Assembly: GCF_945859705.1 (NCBI RefSeq)
Contig: NC_079135.1
Span: forward strand, 35,513,679-35,577,678
Reading direction: 5' to 3'
Origin: Episyrphus balteatus
Taxonomy: Eukaryota > Arthropoda > Insecta > Diptera > Syrphidae
DNA: 64,000 nt
Shown: one piece after another, positions 29,601 through 41,700 of the stretch
Layout: every line of letters starts with the position of its first letter
Numbering within the stretch: the stretch's first letter is position 1
The notes under the pieces: model-generated
The model's database searches: none
Seen by the model: the letters and a program-made list of their open reading frames with translations, nothing else
What the model was told of the DNA's origin: nothing
Program-made: the position numbers and the translations under genes

Positions 29601-29760
29601 CAAGTCCAAAACTTATAGAAAATACATTTTTGTGCTCTGTGAGTCGATATCCTTCGCATACAATTCAATTGGAGTTGAAAAATTCAAGTTTGGAGAAAAT
29701 GACTTTTAAAAATGTTTAAATCGTCATATCTCGTTAACCGAGCGTCTAAACACATCCAAA
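20641..29760 (+). repeat. Mosaic satellite zone with ~2515-bp and 376-bp periods
   Basis: Variant monomers are reshuffled in several combinations. Recognisable modules are a CAAAACT triplication (20883, 23402, 25917), a GAGCGCCTAAACTCATC unit (near 21660, 23789, 26109, 28590), a CCTCTAAACACCATCAAACTTGAAAAATTC unit, the AACTCCCC deletion unit, and a short unit with CACGTTTTGAAAATTTAAA and CAAAACCTGCAAAATTCTC. The segment at 22639-23358 matches 25154-25873 at +2515. Pairs of long and short units also form 376-bp dimers near 26326-26905 and 27273-27852. This looks like repeated unequal exchange and gene conversion between modules. Confidence 0.82.
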
Positions 29761-29761
29761 C

Positions 29762-31480
29762 TTGCAAAATTCAAAATTCTCTAAAAACAAAACTACAAGT
29801 CCAAAACTTATAGAAAATACATTTTTGTGCTCTGTGAGTCGATATCCTTCGCATACAATTCAATTGGAGTTGAAAAATTCACGTTTTGAAAATTTAAAAA
29901 TGTTTAAATCGTCATATCTCGTTAACCGAGCGTCTAAACACATCAAAACCTGCAAAATTCTCTAAAAACAAAACTACAAGTCCAAAACTTATAGAAAATA
30001 CATTTTTGTGCTCTTCGCATTTTTGATATCCTTCGCATACAATTCAATTGGAGTTGAAAAATTCACGTTTGGAGAAAATCACTTTTAAAAATGTTTAAAT
30101 CGTCATATCTCGTTAACCGAGCGTCTAAACACATCCAAACTTGCAAAATTCAAAATTCTCTAAAAACAAAACTACAAGTCCAAAACTTAAAGAAAATACA
30201 TTTTTGTGCTCTGTGAGTCGATATCCTTCGCATTCAATTCAATTGGAGTTGAAAAATTCACGTTTTGAAAATTTAAAAATGTTTAAATCGTCATATCTCG
30301 TTAACCGAGCGTCTAAACACATCAAAACCTGCAAAATTCTCTAAAAACAAAACTACAAGTCCAAAACTTATAGAAAATACATTTTTGTGCTCTGTGAGTC
30401 GATATCCTTCGCATACAATTCAATTGGAGTTGAAAAATTCACGTTTGGAGAAAATCACTTTTAAAAATGTTTAAATCGTCATATCTCGTTAACAGAGCGT
30501 CTAAACACATCAAAACTTGCAAAATTCAAAATTCTCTAAAAACAAAACTACAAGTCCAAAACTTATAGAAAATACATTTTTGTGCTCTGTGAGTCGATAT
30601 CCTTCGCATACAATTCAATTGGAGTTGAAAAATTCACGTTTTGAAAATTTAAAAATGTTTAAATCGTCATATCTCGTTAACCGAGCGTCTAAACACATCA
30701 AAACCTGCAAAGTTCTCTAAAAACAAAACTACAAGTCCAAAACTTATAGAAAATACATTTTTGTGCTCTTCGCATTTTTGATATCCTTCGCATACAATTC
30801 AATTGGAGTTGAAAAATTCACGTTTGGAGAAAATCACTTTTAAAAATGTTTAAATCGTCATATCTCGTTAACCGAGCGTCTAAACACATCCAAACTTGCA
30901 AAATTCAAAATTCTCTAAAAACAAAACTACAAGTCCAAAACTTATAGAAAATACATTTTTGTGCTCTGTGAGTCGATATCCTTCGCATACAATTCAATTG
31001 GAGTTGAAAAATTCACGTTTTGAAAATTTAAAAATGTTTAAATCGTCATATCTCGTTAACCGAGCGTCTAAACACATCAAAACCTGCAAAATTCTCTAAA
31101 AACAAAACTACAAGTCCAAAACTTATAGAAAATACATTTTTGTGCTCTTCGCATTTTTGATATCCTTCGCATACAATTCAATTGGAGTTGAAAAATTCAC
31201 GTTTGGAGAAAATCACTTTTAAAAATGTTTAAATCGTCATATCTCGTTAACCGAGCGTCTAAACACATCCAAACTTGCAAAATTCAAAATTCTCTAAAAA
31301 CAAAACTACAAGTCCAAAACTTAAAGAAAATACATTTTTGTGCTCTGTGAGTCGATATCCTTCGCATTCAATTCAATTGGAGTTGAAAAATTCACGTTTT
31401 GAAAATTTAAAAATGTTTAAATCGTCATATCTCGTTAACCGAGCGTCTAAACACATCAAAACCTGCAAAATTCTCTAAAA
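29762..31480 (+). repeat. Higher-order repeat, 376/379-bp dimer block
   Basis: A full unit followed by a short unit (CACGTTTTGAAAATTTAAA plus CAAAACCTGCAAAATTCTC) repeats at 29762, 30141, 30517, 30896 and 31275. Copies in which CTCTGTGAGTCGATATCC is replaced by CTCTTCGCATTTTTGATATCC occur at 30014, 30769 and 31148, the same variant seen at 22891 and 25406. Confidence 0.82.
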
Positions 31481-32181
31481 ACAAAACTACAAGTCCAAAA
31501 CTTATAGAAAATACATTTTTGTGCTCTGTGAGTCGATATCCTTCGCATACAATTCAATTGGAGTTGAAAAATTCACGTTTGGAGAAAATCACTTTTAAAA
31601 ATGTTTAAATCGTCATATCTCGTTAACAGAGCGTCTAAACACATCAAAACTTGCAAAATTCAAAATTCTCTAAAAACAAAACTACAAGTCCAAAACTTAT
31701 AGAAAATACATTTTTGTGCTCTGTGAGTCGATATCCTTCGCATACAATTCAATTGGAGTTGAAAAATTCAAGTTTGGAGAAAATGACTTTTAAAAATGTT
31801 TAAATCGTCATAACTCCCCAAGCGTCTAAACACTATCAAACTTGCAAAATTCAAAATTCTCTAAAAACAAAACTACAAGTCCAAAACTTATAGAAAATAC
31901 ATTTTTGTGCTCTGTGAGTCGATATCCTTCGCATACAATTCAATTGGAGTTGAAAAATTCACGTTTGGAGAAAATGACTTTTAAAAATGTTTAAATCGTC
32001 ATAACTCCTTAACTAAGCGTCTAAACACTATCAAACTTGCAAAATTCAAAATTCTCTAAAAACAAAACTACAAGTCCAAAACTTATAGAAAATACATTTT
32101 TGTGCTCTGTGAGTCGATATCCTTCGCATACAATTCAATTGGAGTTGAAAAATTCACGTTTGGAGAAAATCACTTTTAAAA

Positions 32182-35100
32182 ATGTTTAAATCGTCATATC
32201 TCGTTAACCGAGCGTCTACACACATCAAAACCTTGCAAAATTCAAAATTCTCTAAAAACAAAACTACAAGTCCAAAACTTATAGAAAATACATTTTTGTG
32301 CTCTGTGAGTCGATATCCTTCGCACACAATTCAATTGGAGTTGAAAAATTCACGTTTGGAGAAAATCACTTTTAAAAATGTTTAAATCGTCATATCTCGT
32401 TAACCGAGCGTCTTAACAAATCAAAACTCAAAACTCAAAATTGCAAAATTCAAAATTCTCTAAAAACAAAACTACAAGTCCAAAACTTCTAGAAAATACA
32501 TTTTTGTGCTCTGTGAGTCGATATCCTTCGCATACAATTCAATTGGAGTTGAAAAATTCACGTTTGGAGAAAATCACTTTTAAAAATGTTTAAATCGTCA
32601 TATCTCGTTAACCGAGCGTCTAAACACATCAAAACTTGCAAAATTCAAAATTCTCTAAAAACAAAACTACAAGTCCAAAACTTATAGAAAATACATTTTT
32701 GTGCTCTGTGAGTCGATATCCTTCGCATACAATTCAATTGGAGTTGAAAAATTCACGTTTGGAGAAAATCACTTTTAAAAATGTTTAAATCGTCATATCT
32801 CGTTAACCGAGCGTCTACACACATCAAAACCTTGCAAAATTCAAAATTCTCTAAAAACAAAACTTCAAGTCCAAAACTTATAGAAAATACATTTTTGTGC
32901 TCTGTGAGTCGATATCCTTCGCACACAATTCAATTGGAGTTGAAAAATTCACGTTTGGAGAAAATGACTTTTAAAAATGTTTAAATCGTCATAACTCCTT
33001 AACCAAGCGTCTAAACACCATCAAACTTGCAAAATTCAAAATTCTCTAAAAACAAAACTACAAGTCCAAAACTTATAGAAAATACATTTTTGTGCTCTGT
33101 GAGTCGATATCCTTCGCATACAATTCAATTGGAGTTGAAAAATTCACGTTTGGAGAAAATCACTTTTAAAAATGTTTAAATCGTCATATCTCGTTAACCG
33201 AGCGTCTACACACATCAAAACCTTGCAAAATTCAAAATTCTCTAAAAACAAAACTACAAGTCCAAAACTTATAGAAAATACATTTTTGTGCTCTGTGAGT
33301 CGATATCCTTCGCACACAATTCAATTGGAGTTGAAAAATTCACGTTTGGAGAAAATGACTTTTAAAAATGTTTAAATCGTCATAACTCCTTAACCAAGCG
33401 TCTAAACACCATCAAACTTGCAAAATTCAAAATTCTCTAAAAACAAAACTACAAGTCCAAAACTTATAGAAAATACATTTTTGTGCTCTGTGAGTCGATA
33501 TCCTTCGCATACAATTCAATTGGAGTTGAAAAATTCACGTTTGGAGAAAATCACTTTTAAAAATGTTTAAATCGTCATATCTCGTTAACCGAGCGTCTAC
33601 ACACATCAAAACCTTGCAAAATTCAAAATTCTCTAAAAACAAAACTACAAGTCCAAAACTTATAGAAAATACATTTTTGTGCTCTGTGAGTCGATATCCT
33701 TCGCATACAATTCAATTGGAGTTGAAAAATTCACGTTTGGAGAAAATCAATTTTAAAAATGTTTAAATCGTCATATCTCGTTAACAGAGCGTCTACACAC
33801 ATCAAAACCTTGCAAAATTCAAAATTCTCTAAAAACAAAACTACAAGTCCAAAACTTATAGAAAATACATTTTTGTGCTCTGTGAGTCGATATCCTTCGC
33901 ATACAATTCAATTGGAGTTGAAAAATTCACGTTTGGAGAAAATCACTTTTAAAAATGTTTAAATCGTCATATCTCGTTAACCGAGCGTCTACACACATCA
34001 AAACCTTGCAAAATTCAAAATTCTCTAAAAACAAAACTACAAGTCCAAAACTTATAGAAAATACATTTTTGTGCTCTGTGAGTCGATATCCTTCGCACAC
34101 AATTCAATTGGAGTTGAAAAATTCACGTTTGGAGAAAATCACTTTTAAAAATGTTTAAATCGTCATATCTCGTTAACCGAGCGTCTTAACAAATCAAAAC
34201 TCAAAACTCAAAATTGCAAAATTCAAAATTCTCTAAAAACAAAACTACAAGTCCAAAACTTCTAGAAAATACATTTTTGTGCTCTGTGAGTCGATATCCT
34301 TCGCATACAATTCAATTGGAGTTGAAAAATTCACGTTTGGAGAAAATCACTTTTAAAAATGTTTAAATCGTCATATCTCGTTAACCGAGCGTCTAAACAC
34401 ATCAAAACTTGCAAAATTCAAAATTCTCTAAAAACAAAACTACAAGTCCAAAACTTATAGAAAATACATTTTTGTGCTCTGTGAGTCGATATCCTTCGCA
34501 TACAATTCAATTGGAGTTGAAAAATTCACGTTTGGAGAAAATCACTTTTAAAAATGTTTAAATCGTCATATCTCGTTAACCGAGCGTCTACACACATCAA
34601 AACCTTGCAAAATTCAAAATTCTCTAAAAACAAAACTTCAAGTCCAAAACTTATAGAAAATACATTTTTGTGCTCTGTGAGTCGATATCCTTCGCACACA
34701 ATTCAATTGGAGTTGAAAAATTCACGTTTGGAGAAAATGACTTTTAAAAATGTTTAAATCGTCATAACTCCTTAACCAAGCGTCTAAACACCATCAAACT
34801 TGCAAAATTCAAAATTCTCTAAAAACAAAACTACAAGTCCAAAACTTATAGAAAATACATTTTTGTGCTCTGTGAGTCGATATCCTTCGCATACAATTCA
34901 ATTGGAGTTGAAAAATTCACGTTTGGAGAAAATCACTTTTAAAAATGTTTAAATCGTCATATCTCGTTAACCGAGCGTCTACACACATCAAAACCTTGCA
35001 AAATTCAAAATTCTCTAAAAACAAAACTACAAGTCCAAAACTTATAGAAAATACATTTTTGTGCTCTGTGAGTCGATATCCTTCGCATACAATTCAATTG

Positions 35101-35727
35101 GAGTTGAAAAATTCACGTTTGGAGAAAATGACTTTTAAAAATGTTTAAATTGTCATAACTCCTTAACCAAGCGTCTAAACACCATCAAACTTGCAAAATT
35201 CAAAATTCTCTAAAAACAAAACTACAAGTCCAAAACTTATAGAAAATACATTTTTGTGCTCTGTGAGTCGATATCCTTCGCATACAATTCAATTGGAGTT
35301 GAAAAATTCACGTTTGGAGAAAATCACTTTTAAAAATGTTTAAATCGTCATATCTCGTTAACCGAGCGTCTACACACATCAAAACCTTGCAAAATTCAAA
35401 ATTCTCTAAAAACAAAACTACAAGTCCAAAACTTATAGAAAATACATTTTTGTGCTCTGTGAGTCGATATCCTTCGCATACAATTCAATTGAAGTTGAAA
35501 AATTCACGTTTGGAGAAAATCACTTTTAAAAATGTTTAAATCGTCATATCTCGTTAACCGAGCGTCTACACACATCAAAACCTTGCAAAATTCAAAATTC
35601 TCTAAAAACAAAACTACAAGTCCAAAACTTATAGAAAATACATTTTTGTGCTCTGTGAGTCGATATCCTTCGCATACAATTCAATTGGAGTTGAAAAATT
35701 CACGTTTGGAGAAAATCACTTTTAAAA
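32182..35727 (+). repeat. Higher-order repeat, two 1773-bp (9-monomer) copies
   Basis: Copies are 32182-33954 and 33955-35727. Markers displaced by 1773 bp include GTCTACACACATCAAAACC units, CGTCTTAACAAATC with the CAAAACT triplication (near 32412 and 34185), AAAACTTCTAGAAAATAC (near 32486 and 34259), and AAAACTTCAAGTCC (near 32862 and 34635). The copies are close but not identical: for example CGCACACAATT at 33312 faces CGCATACAATT at 35085. Confidence 0.86.
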
Positions 35728-38700
35728 ATGTTTAAATCGTCATATCTCGCTAACCGAGCGTCTAAACACATCAAAACTTGCAAAATTCAAAATTCTCTAA
35801 AAACAAAACTACAAGTCCAAAACTTATAGAAAATACATTTTTGTGCTCTGTGAGTCGATATCCTTCGCATACAATTCAATTGGAGTTGAAAAATTCACGT
35901 TTGGAGAAAATCACTTTTAAAAATGTTTAAATCGTCATATCTCGTTAACCGAGCGTCTACACACATCAAAACCTTGCAAAATTCAAAATTCTCTAAAAAC
36001 AAAACTACAAGTCCAAAACTTATAGAAAATACATTTTTGTGCTCTGTGAGTCGATATCCTTCGCATACAATTCAATTGAAGTTGAAAAATTCACGTTTGG
36101 AGAAAATCACTTTTAAAAATGTTTAAATCGTCATATCTCGTTAACCGAGCGTCTAAACACATCAAAACTTGAAAAATCCAAAATTCTCTAAAAACAAAAC
36201 TACAAGTCCAAAACTTAAAGAAAATACATTTTTGTGCTCTGTGAGTCGATATCCTTCGCATACAATTCAATTGGAGTTGAAAAATTCACGTTTGGAGAAA
36301 ATGACTTTTAAAAATGTTTAAATCGTCATATCTCGTTAACCGAGCGTCTACACACATCAAAACCTTGCAAAATTCAAAATTCTCTAAAAACAAAACTACA
36401 AGTCCAAAACTTATAGAAAATACATTTTTGTGCTCTGTGAGTCGATATCCTTCGCACACAATTCAATTGGAGTTGAAAAATTCACGTTTGGAGAAAATGA
36501 CTTTTAAAAATGTTTAAATCGTCATAACTCCTTAACCAAGCGTCTAAACACCATCAAACTTGCAAAATTCAAAATTCTCTAAAAACAAAACTACAAGTCC
36601 AAAACTTATAGAAAATACATTTTTGTGCTCTGTGAGTCGATATCCTTCGCATACAATTCAATTGGAGTTGAAAAATTCACGTTTGGAGAAAATCACTTTT
36701 AAAAATGTTTAAATCGTCATATCTCGTTAACCGAGCGTCTACACACATCAAAACCTTGCAAAATTCAAAATTCTCTAAAAACAAAACTACAAGTCCAAAA
36801 CTTATAGAAAATACATTTTTGTGCTCTGTGAGTCGATATCCTTCGCACACAATTCAATTGGAGTTGAAAAATTCACGTTTGGAGAAAATCACTTTTAAAA
36901 ATGTTTAAATCGTCATATCTCGTTAACCGAGCCACCGAGCGTCTACACACATCAAAACCTTGCAAAATTCAAAATTCTCTAAAAACAAAACTACAAGTCC
37001 AAAACTTATAGAAAATACATTTTTGTGCTCTGTGAGTCGATATCCTTCGCATACAATTCAATTGGAGTTGAAAAATTCACGTTTTGAAAATTTAAAAATG
37101 TTTAAATCGTCATATCTCGTTAACCGAGCGTCTACACACATCAAAACCTTGCACAATTCAAAATTCTCTAAAAACAAAACTACAAGTCCAAAACTTATAG
37201 AAAATACATTTTTGTGCTCTGTGAGTCGATATCCTTCGCACACAATTCAATTGGAGTTGAAAAATTCACGTTTGGAGAAAATGACTTTTAAAAATGTTTA
37301 AATCGTCATAACTCCTTAACCAAGCGTCTAAACACCATCAAACTTGCAAAATTCAAAATTCTCTAAAAACAAAACTACAAGTCCAAAACTTATAGAAAAT
37401 ACATTTTTGTGCTCTGTGAGTCGATATCCTTCGCATACAATTCAATTGGAGTTGAAAAATTCACGTTTTGAAAATTTAAAAATGTTTAAATCGTCATATC
37501 TCGTTAACCGAGCGTCTACACACATCAAAACCTTGCACAATTCAAAATTCTCTAAAAACAAAACTACAAGTCCAAAACTTATAGAAAATACATTTTTGTG
37601 CTCTGTGAGTCGATATCCTTCGCATACAATTCAATTGGAGTTGAAAAATTCACGTTTGGAGAAAATGACTTTTAAAAATGTTATATGTCGTCATATCTCG
37701 TTAACCGAGCGTCTAAACACATCAAAACTTGCAAAATTCAAAATTCTCTAAAAACAAAACTACAAGTCCAAAACTTATAGAAAATACATTTTTGTGCTCT
37801 GTGAGTCGATATCCTTCGCATACAATTCAATTGGAGTTGAAAAATTCACGTTTGGAGAAAATCACTTTTAAAAATGTTTAAATCGTCATATCTCGTTAAC
37901 CGAGCGTCTACACACATCAAAACCTTGCAAAATTCAAAATTCTCTAAAAACAAAACTACAAGTCCAAAACTTATAGAAAATACATTTTTGTGCTCTGTGA
38001 GTCGATATCCTTCGCATACAATTCAATTGGAGTTGAAAAATTCACGTTTGGAGAAAATGACTTTTAAAAATGTTTAAATCGTCATATCTCGTTAACCGAG
38101 CGTCTAAACACATCAAAACTTGCAAAATTCAAAATTCTCTAAAAACAAAACTACAAGTCCAAAACTTATAGAAAATACATTTTTGTGCTCTGTGAGTCGA
38201 TATCCTTCGCACACAATTCAATTGGAGTTGAAAAATTCACGTTTGGAGAAAATCATTTTTAAAAATGTTTAAATCGTCATAACTCCTTAACCAAGCGTCT
38301 AAACACCATCAAACTTGCAAAATTCAAAATTCTCTAAAAACAAAACTACAAGTCCAAAACTTATAGAAAATACATTTTTGTGCTCTGTGAGTCGATATCC
38401 TTCGCATACAATTCAATTGGAGTTGAAAAATTCACGTTTGGAGAAAATCACTTTTAAAAATGTTTAAATCGTCATATCTCGTTAACCGAGCGTCTAAACA
38501 CATCAAAACTTGCAAAATTCAAAATTCTCTAAAAACAAAACTACAAGTCCAAAACTTATAGAAAATACATTTTTGTGCTCTGTGAGTCGATATCCTTCGC
38601 ATACAATTCAATTGGAGTTGAAAAATTCACGTTTGGAGAAAATGACTTTTAAAAATGTTTAAATCGTCATATCTCGTTAACCGAGCGTCTAAACACATCA

Positions 38701-41700
38701 AAACTTGCAAAATTCAAAATTCTCTAAAAACAAAACTACAAGTCCAAAACTTATAGAAAATACATTTTTGTGCTCTGTGAGTCGATATCCTTCGCATACA
38801 ATTCAATTGGAGTTGAAAAATTCACGTTTGGAGAAAATCACTTTTAAAAATGTTTAAATCGTCATATCTCGTTAACCGAGCGTCTAAACACATCAAAACT
38901 TGCAAAATTCAAAATTCTCTAAAAACAAAACTACAAGTCCAAAACTTATAGAAAATACATTTTTGTGCTCTGTGAGTCGATATCCTTCGCATACAATTCA
39001 ATTGGAGTTGAAAAATTCACGTTTGGAGAAAATCACTTTTAAAAATGTTTAAATCGTCATATCTCGTTAACCGAGCGTCTAAACACATCAAAACTTGCAA
39101 AATTCAAAATTCTCTAAAAACAAAACTACAAGTCCAAAACTTATAGAAAATACATTTTTGTGCTCTGTGAGTCGATATCCTTCGCATACAATTCAATTGG
39201 AGTTGAAAAATTCACGTTTGGAGAAAATCACTTTTAAAAATGTTTAAATCGTCATATCTCGTTAACCGAGCGTCTAAACACATCAAAACTTGCAAAATTC
39301 AAAATTCTCTAAAAACAAAACTACAAGTCCAAAACTTATAGAAAATACATTTTTGTGCTCTGTGAGTCGATATCCTTCGCATACAATTCAATTGGAGTTG
39401 AAAAATTCACGTTTGGAGAAAATCACTTTTAAAAATGTTTAAATCGTCATATCTCGTTAACCGAGCGTCTACACACATCAAAACCTTGCAAAATTCAAAA
39501 TTCTCTAAAAACAAAACTACAAGTCCAAAACTTATAGAAAATACATTTTTGTGCTCTGTGAGTCGATATCCTTCGCATACAATTCAATTGGAGTTGAAAA
39601 ATTCACGTTTTGAAAATTTAAAAATGTTTAAATCGTCATATCTCGTTAACCGAGCGTCTAAACACATCAAAACTTGCAAAATTCAAAATTCTCTAAAAAC
39701 AAAACTACAAGTCCAAAACTTATAGAAAATACATTTTTGTGCTCTGTGAGTCGATATCCTTCGCACACAATTCAATTGGAGTTGAAAAATTAACGTTTGG
39801 AGAAAATGACTTTTAAAAATGTTTAAATCGTCATAACTCCTTAACCAAGCGTCTAAACACCATCAAACTTGCAAAATTCAAAATTCTCTAAAAACAAAAC
39901 TACAAGTCCAAAACTTATAGAAAATACATTTTTGTGCTCTGTGAGTCGATATCCTTCGCACACAATTCAATTGGAGTTGAAAAATTCACGTTTGGAGAAA
40001 ATGACTTTTAAAAATGTTTAAATCGTCATAACTCCTTAACCAAGCGTCTAAACACCATCAAACTTGCAAAATTCAAAATTCTCTAAAAACAAAACTACAA
40101 GTCCAAAACTTATAGAAAATACATTTTTGTGCTCTGTGAGTCGATATCCTTCGCATACAATTCAATTGGAGTTGAAAAATTCACGTTTGGAGAAAATCAC
40201 TTTTAAAAATGTTTAAATCGTCATATCTCGTTAACCGAGCGTCTAAACACATCAAAACTTGCAAAATTCAAAATTCTCTAAAAACAAAACTACAAGTCCA
40301 AAACTTATAGAAAATACATTTTTGTGCTCTGTGAGTCGATATCCTTCGCACACAATTCAATTGGAGTTGAAAAATTCACGTTTGGAGAAAATGACTTTTA
40401 AAAATGTTTAAATCGTCATAACTCCTTAACCAAGCGTCTAAACACCATCAAACTTGCAAAATTCAAAATTCTCTAAAAACAAAACTACAAGTCCAAAACT
40501 TATAGAAAATACATTTTTGTGCTCTGTGAGTCGATATCCTTCGCACACAATTCAATTGGAGTTGAAAAATTCACGTTTGGAGAAAATGACTTTTAAAAAT
40601 GTTTAAATCGTCATAACTCCTTAACCAAGCGTCTAAACACCATCAAACTTGCAAAATTCAAAATTCTCTAAAAACAAAACTACAAGTCCAAAACTTATAG
40701 AAAATACATTTTTGTGCTCTGTGAGTCGATATCCTTCGCATACAATTCAATTGGAGTTGAAAAATTCACGTTTGGAGAAAATCACTTTTAAAAATGTTTA
40801 AATCGTCATATCTCGCTAACCGAGCGTCTAAACACATCAAAACTTGCAAAATTCAAAATTCTCTAAAAACAAAACTACAAGTCCAAAACTTATAGAAAAT
40901 ACATTTTTGTGCTCTGTGAGTCGATATCCTTCGCATACAATTCAATTGGAGTTGAAAAATTCACGTTTGGAGAAAATCACTTTTAAAAATGTTTAAATCG
41001 TCATATCTCGTTAACCGAGCGTCTACACACATCAAAACCTTGCAAAATTCAAAATTCTCTAAAAACAAAACTACAAGTCCAAAACTTATAGAAAATACAT
41101 TTTTGTGCTCTGTGAGTCGATATCCTTCGCATACAATTCAATTGGAGTTGAAAAATTCACGTTTGGAGAAAATCACTTTTAAAAATGTTTAAATCGTCAT
41201 ATCTCGTTAACCGAGCGTCTACACACATCAAAACTTGCAAAATTCAAAATTCTCTAAAAACAAAACTACAAGTCCAAAACTTATAGAAAATACATTTTTG
41301 TGTCATAAACACATCAAAACTTGCAAAATTCAAAATTCTCTAAAAACAAAACTACAAGTCCAAAACTTATAGAAAATACATTTTTGTGCTCTGTGAGTCG
41401 ATATCCTTCGCATACAATTCAATTGGAGTTGAAAAATTCACGTTTGGAGAAAATCACTTTTAAAAATGTTTAAATCGTCATAAACACATCAAAACTTGCA
41501 AAATTCAAAATTCTCTAAAAACAAAACTACAAGTCCAAAACTTATAGAAAATACATTTTTGTGCTCTGTGAGTCGATATCCTTCGCATACAATTCAATTG
41601 GAGTTGAAAAATTCACGTTTGGAAAAAATCACTTTTAAAAATGTTTAAATCGTCATAAACACATCAAAACTTGCAAAATTCAAAATTCTCTAAAAACAAA

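Noticed and set aside
1466..37243. Minus-strand ORFs such as those with MFLENFEFCKVLMCLDARL
   Set aside because: Shadow frames of the same satellite unit; several are interrupted by single-base variants between copies, and the first spans the N gap.
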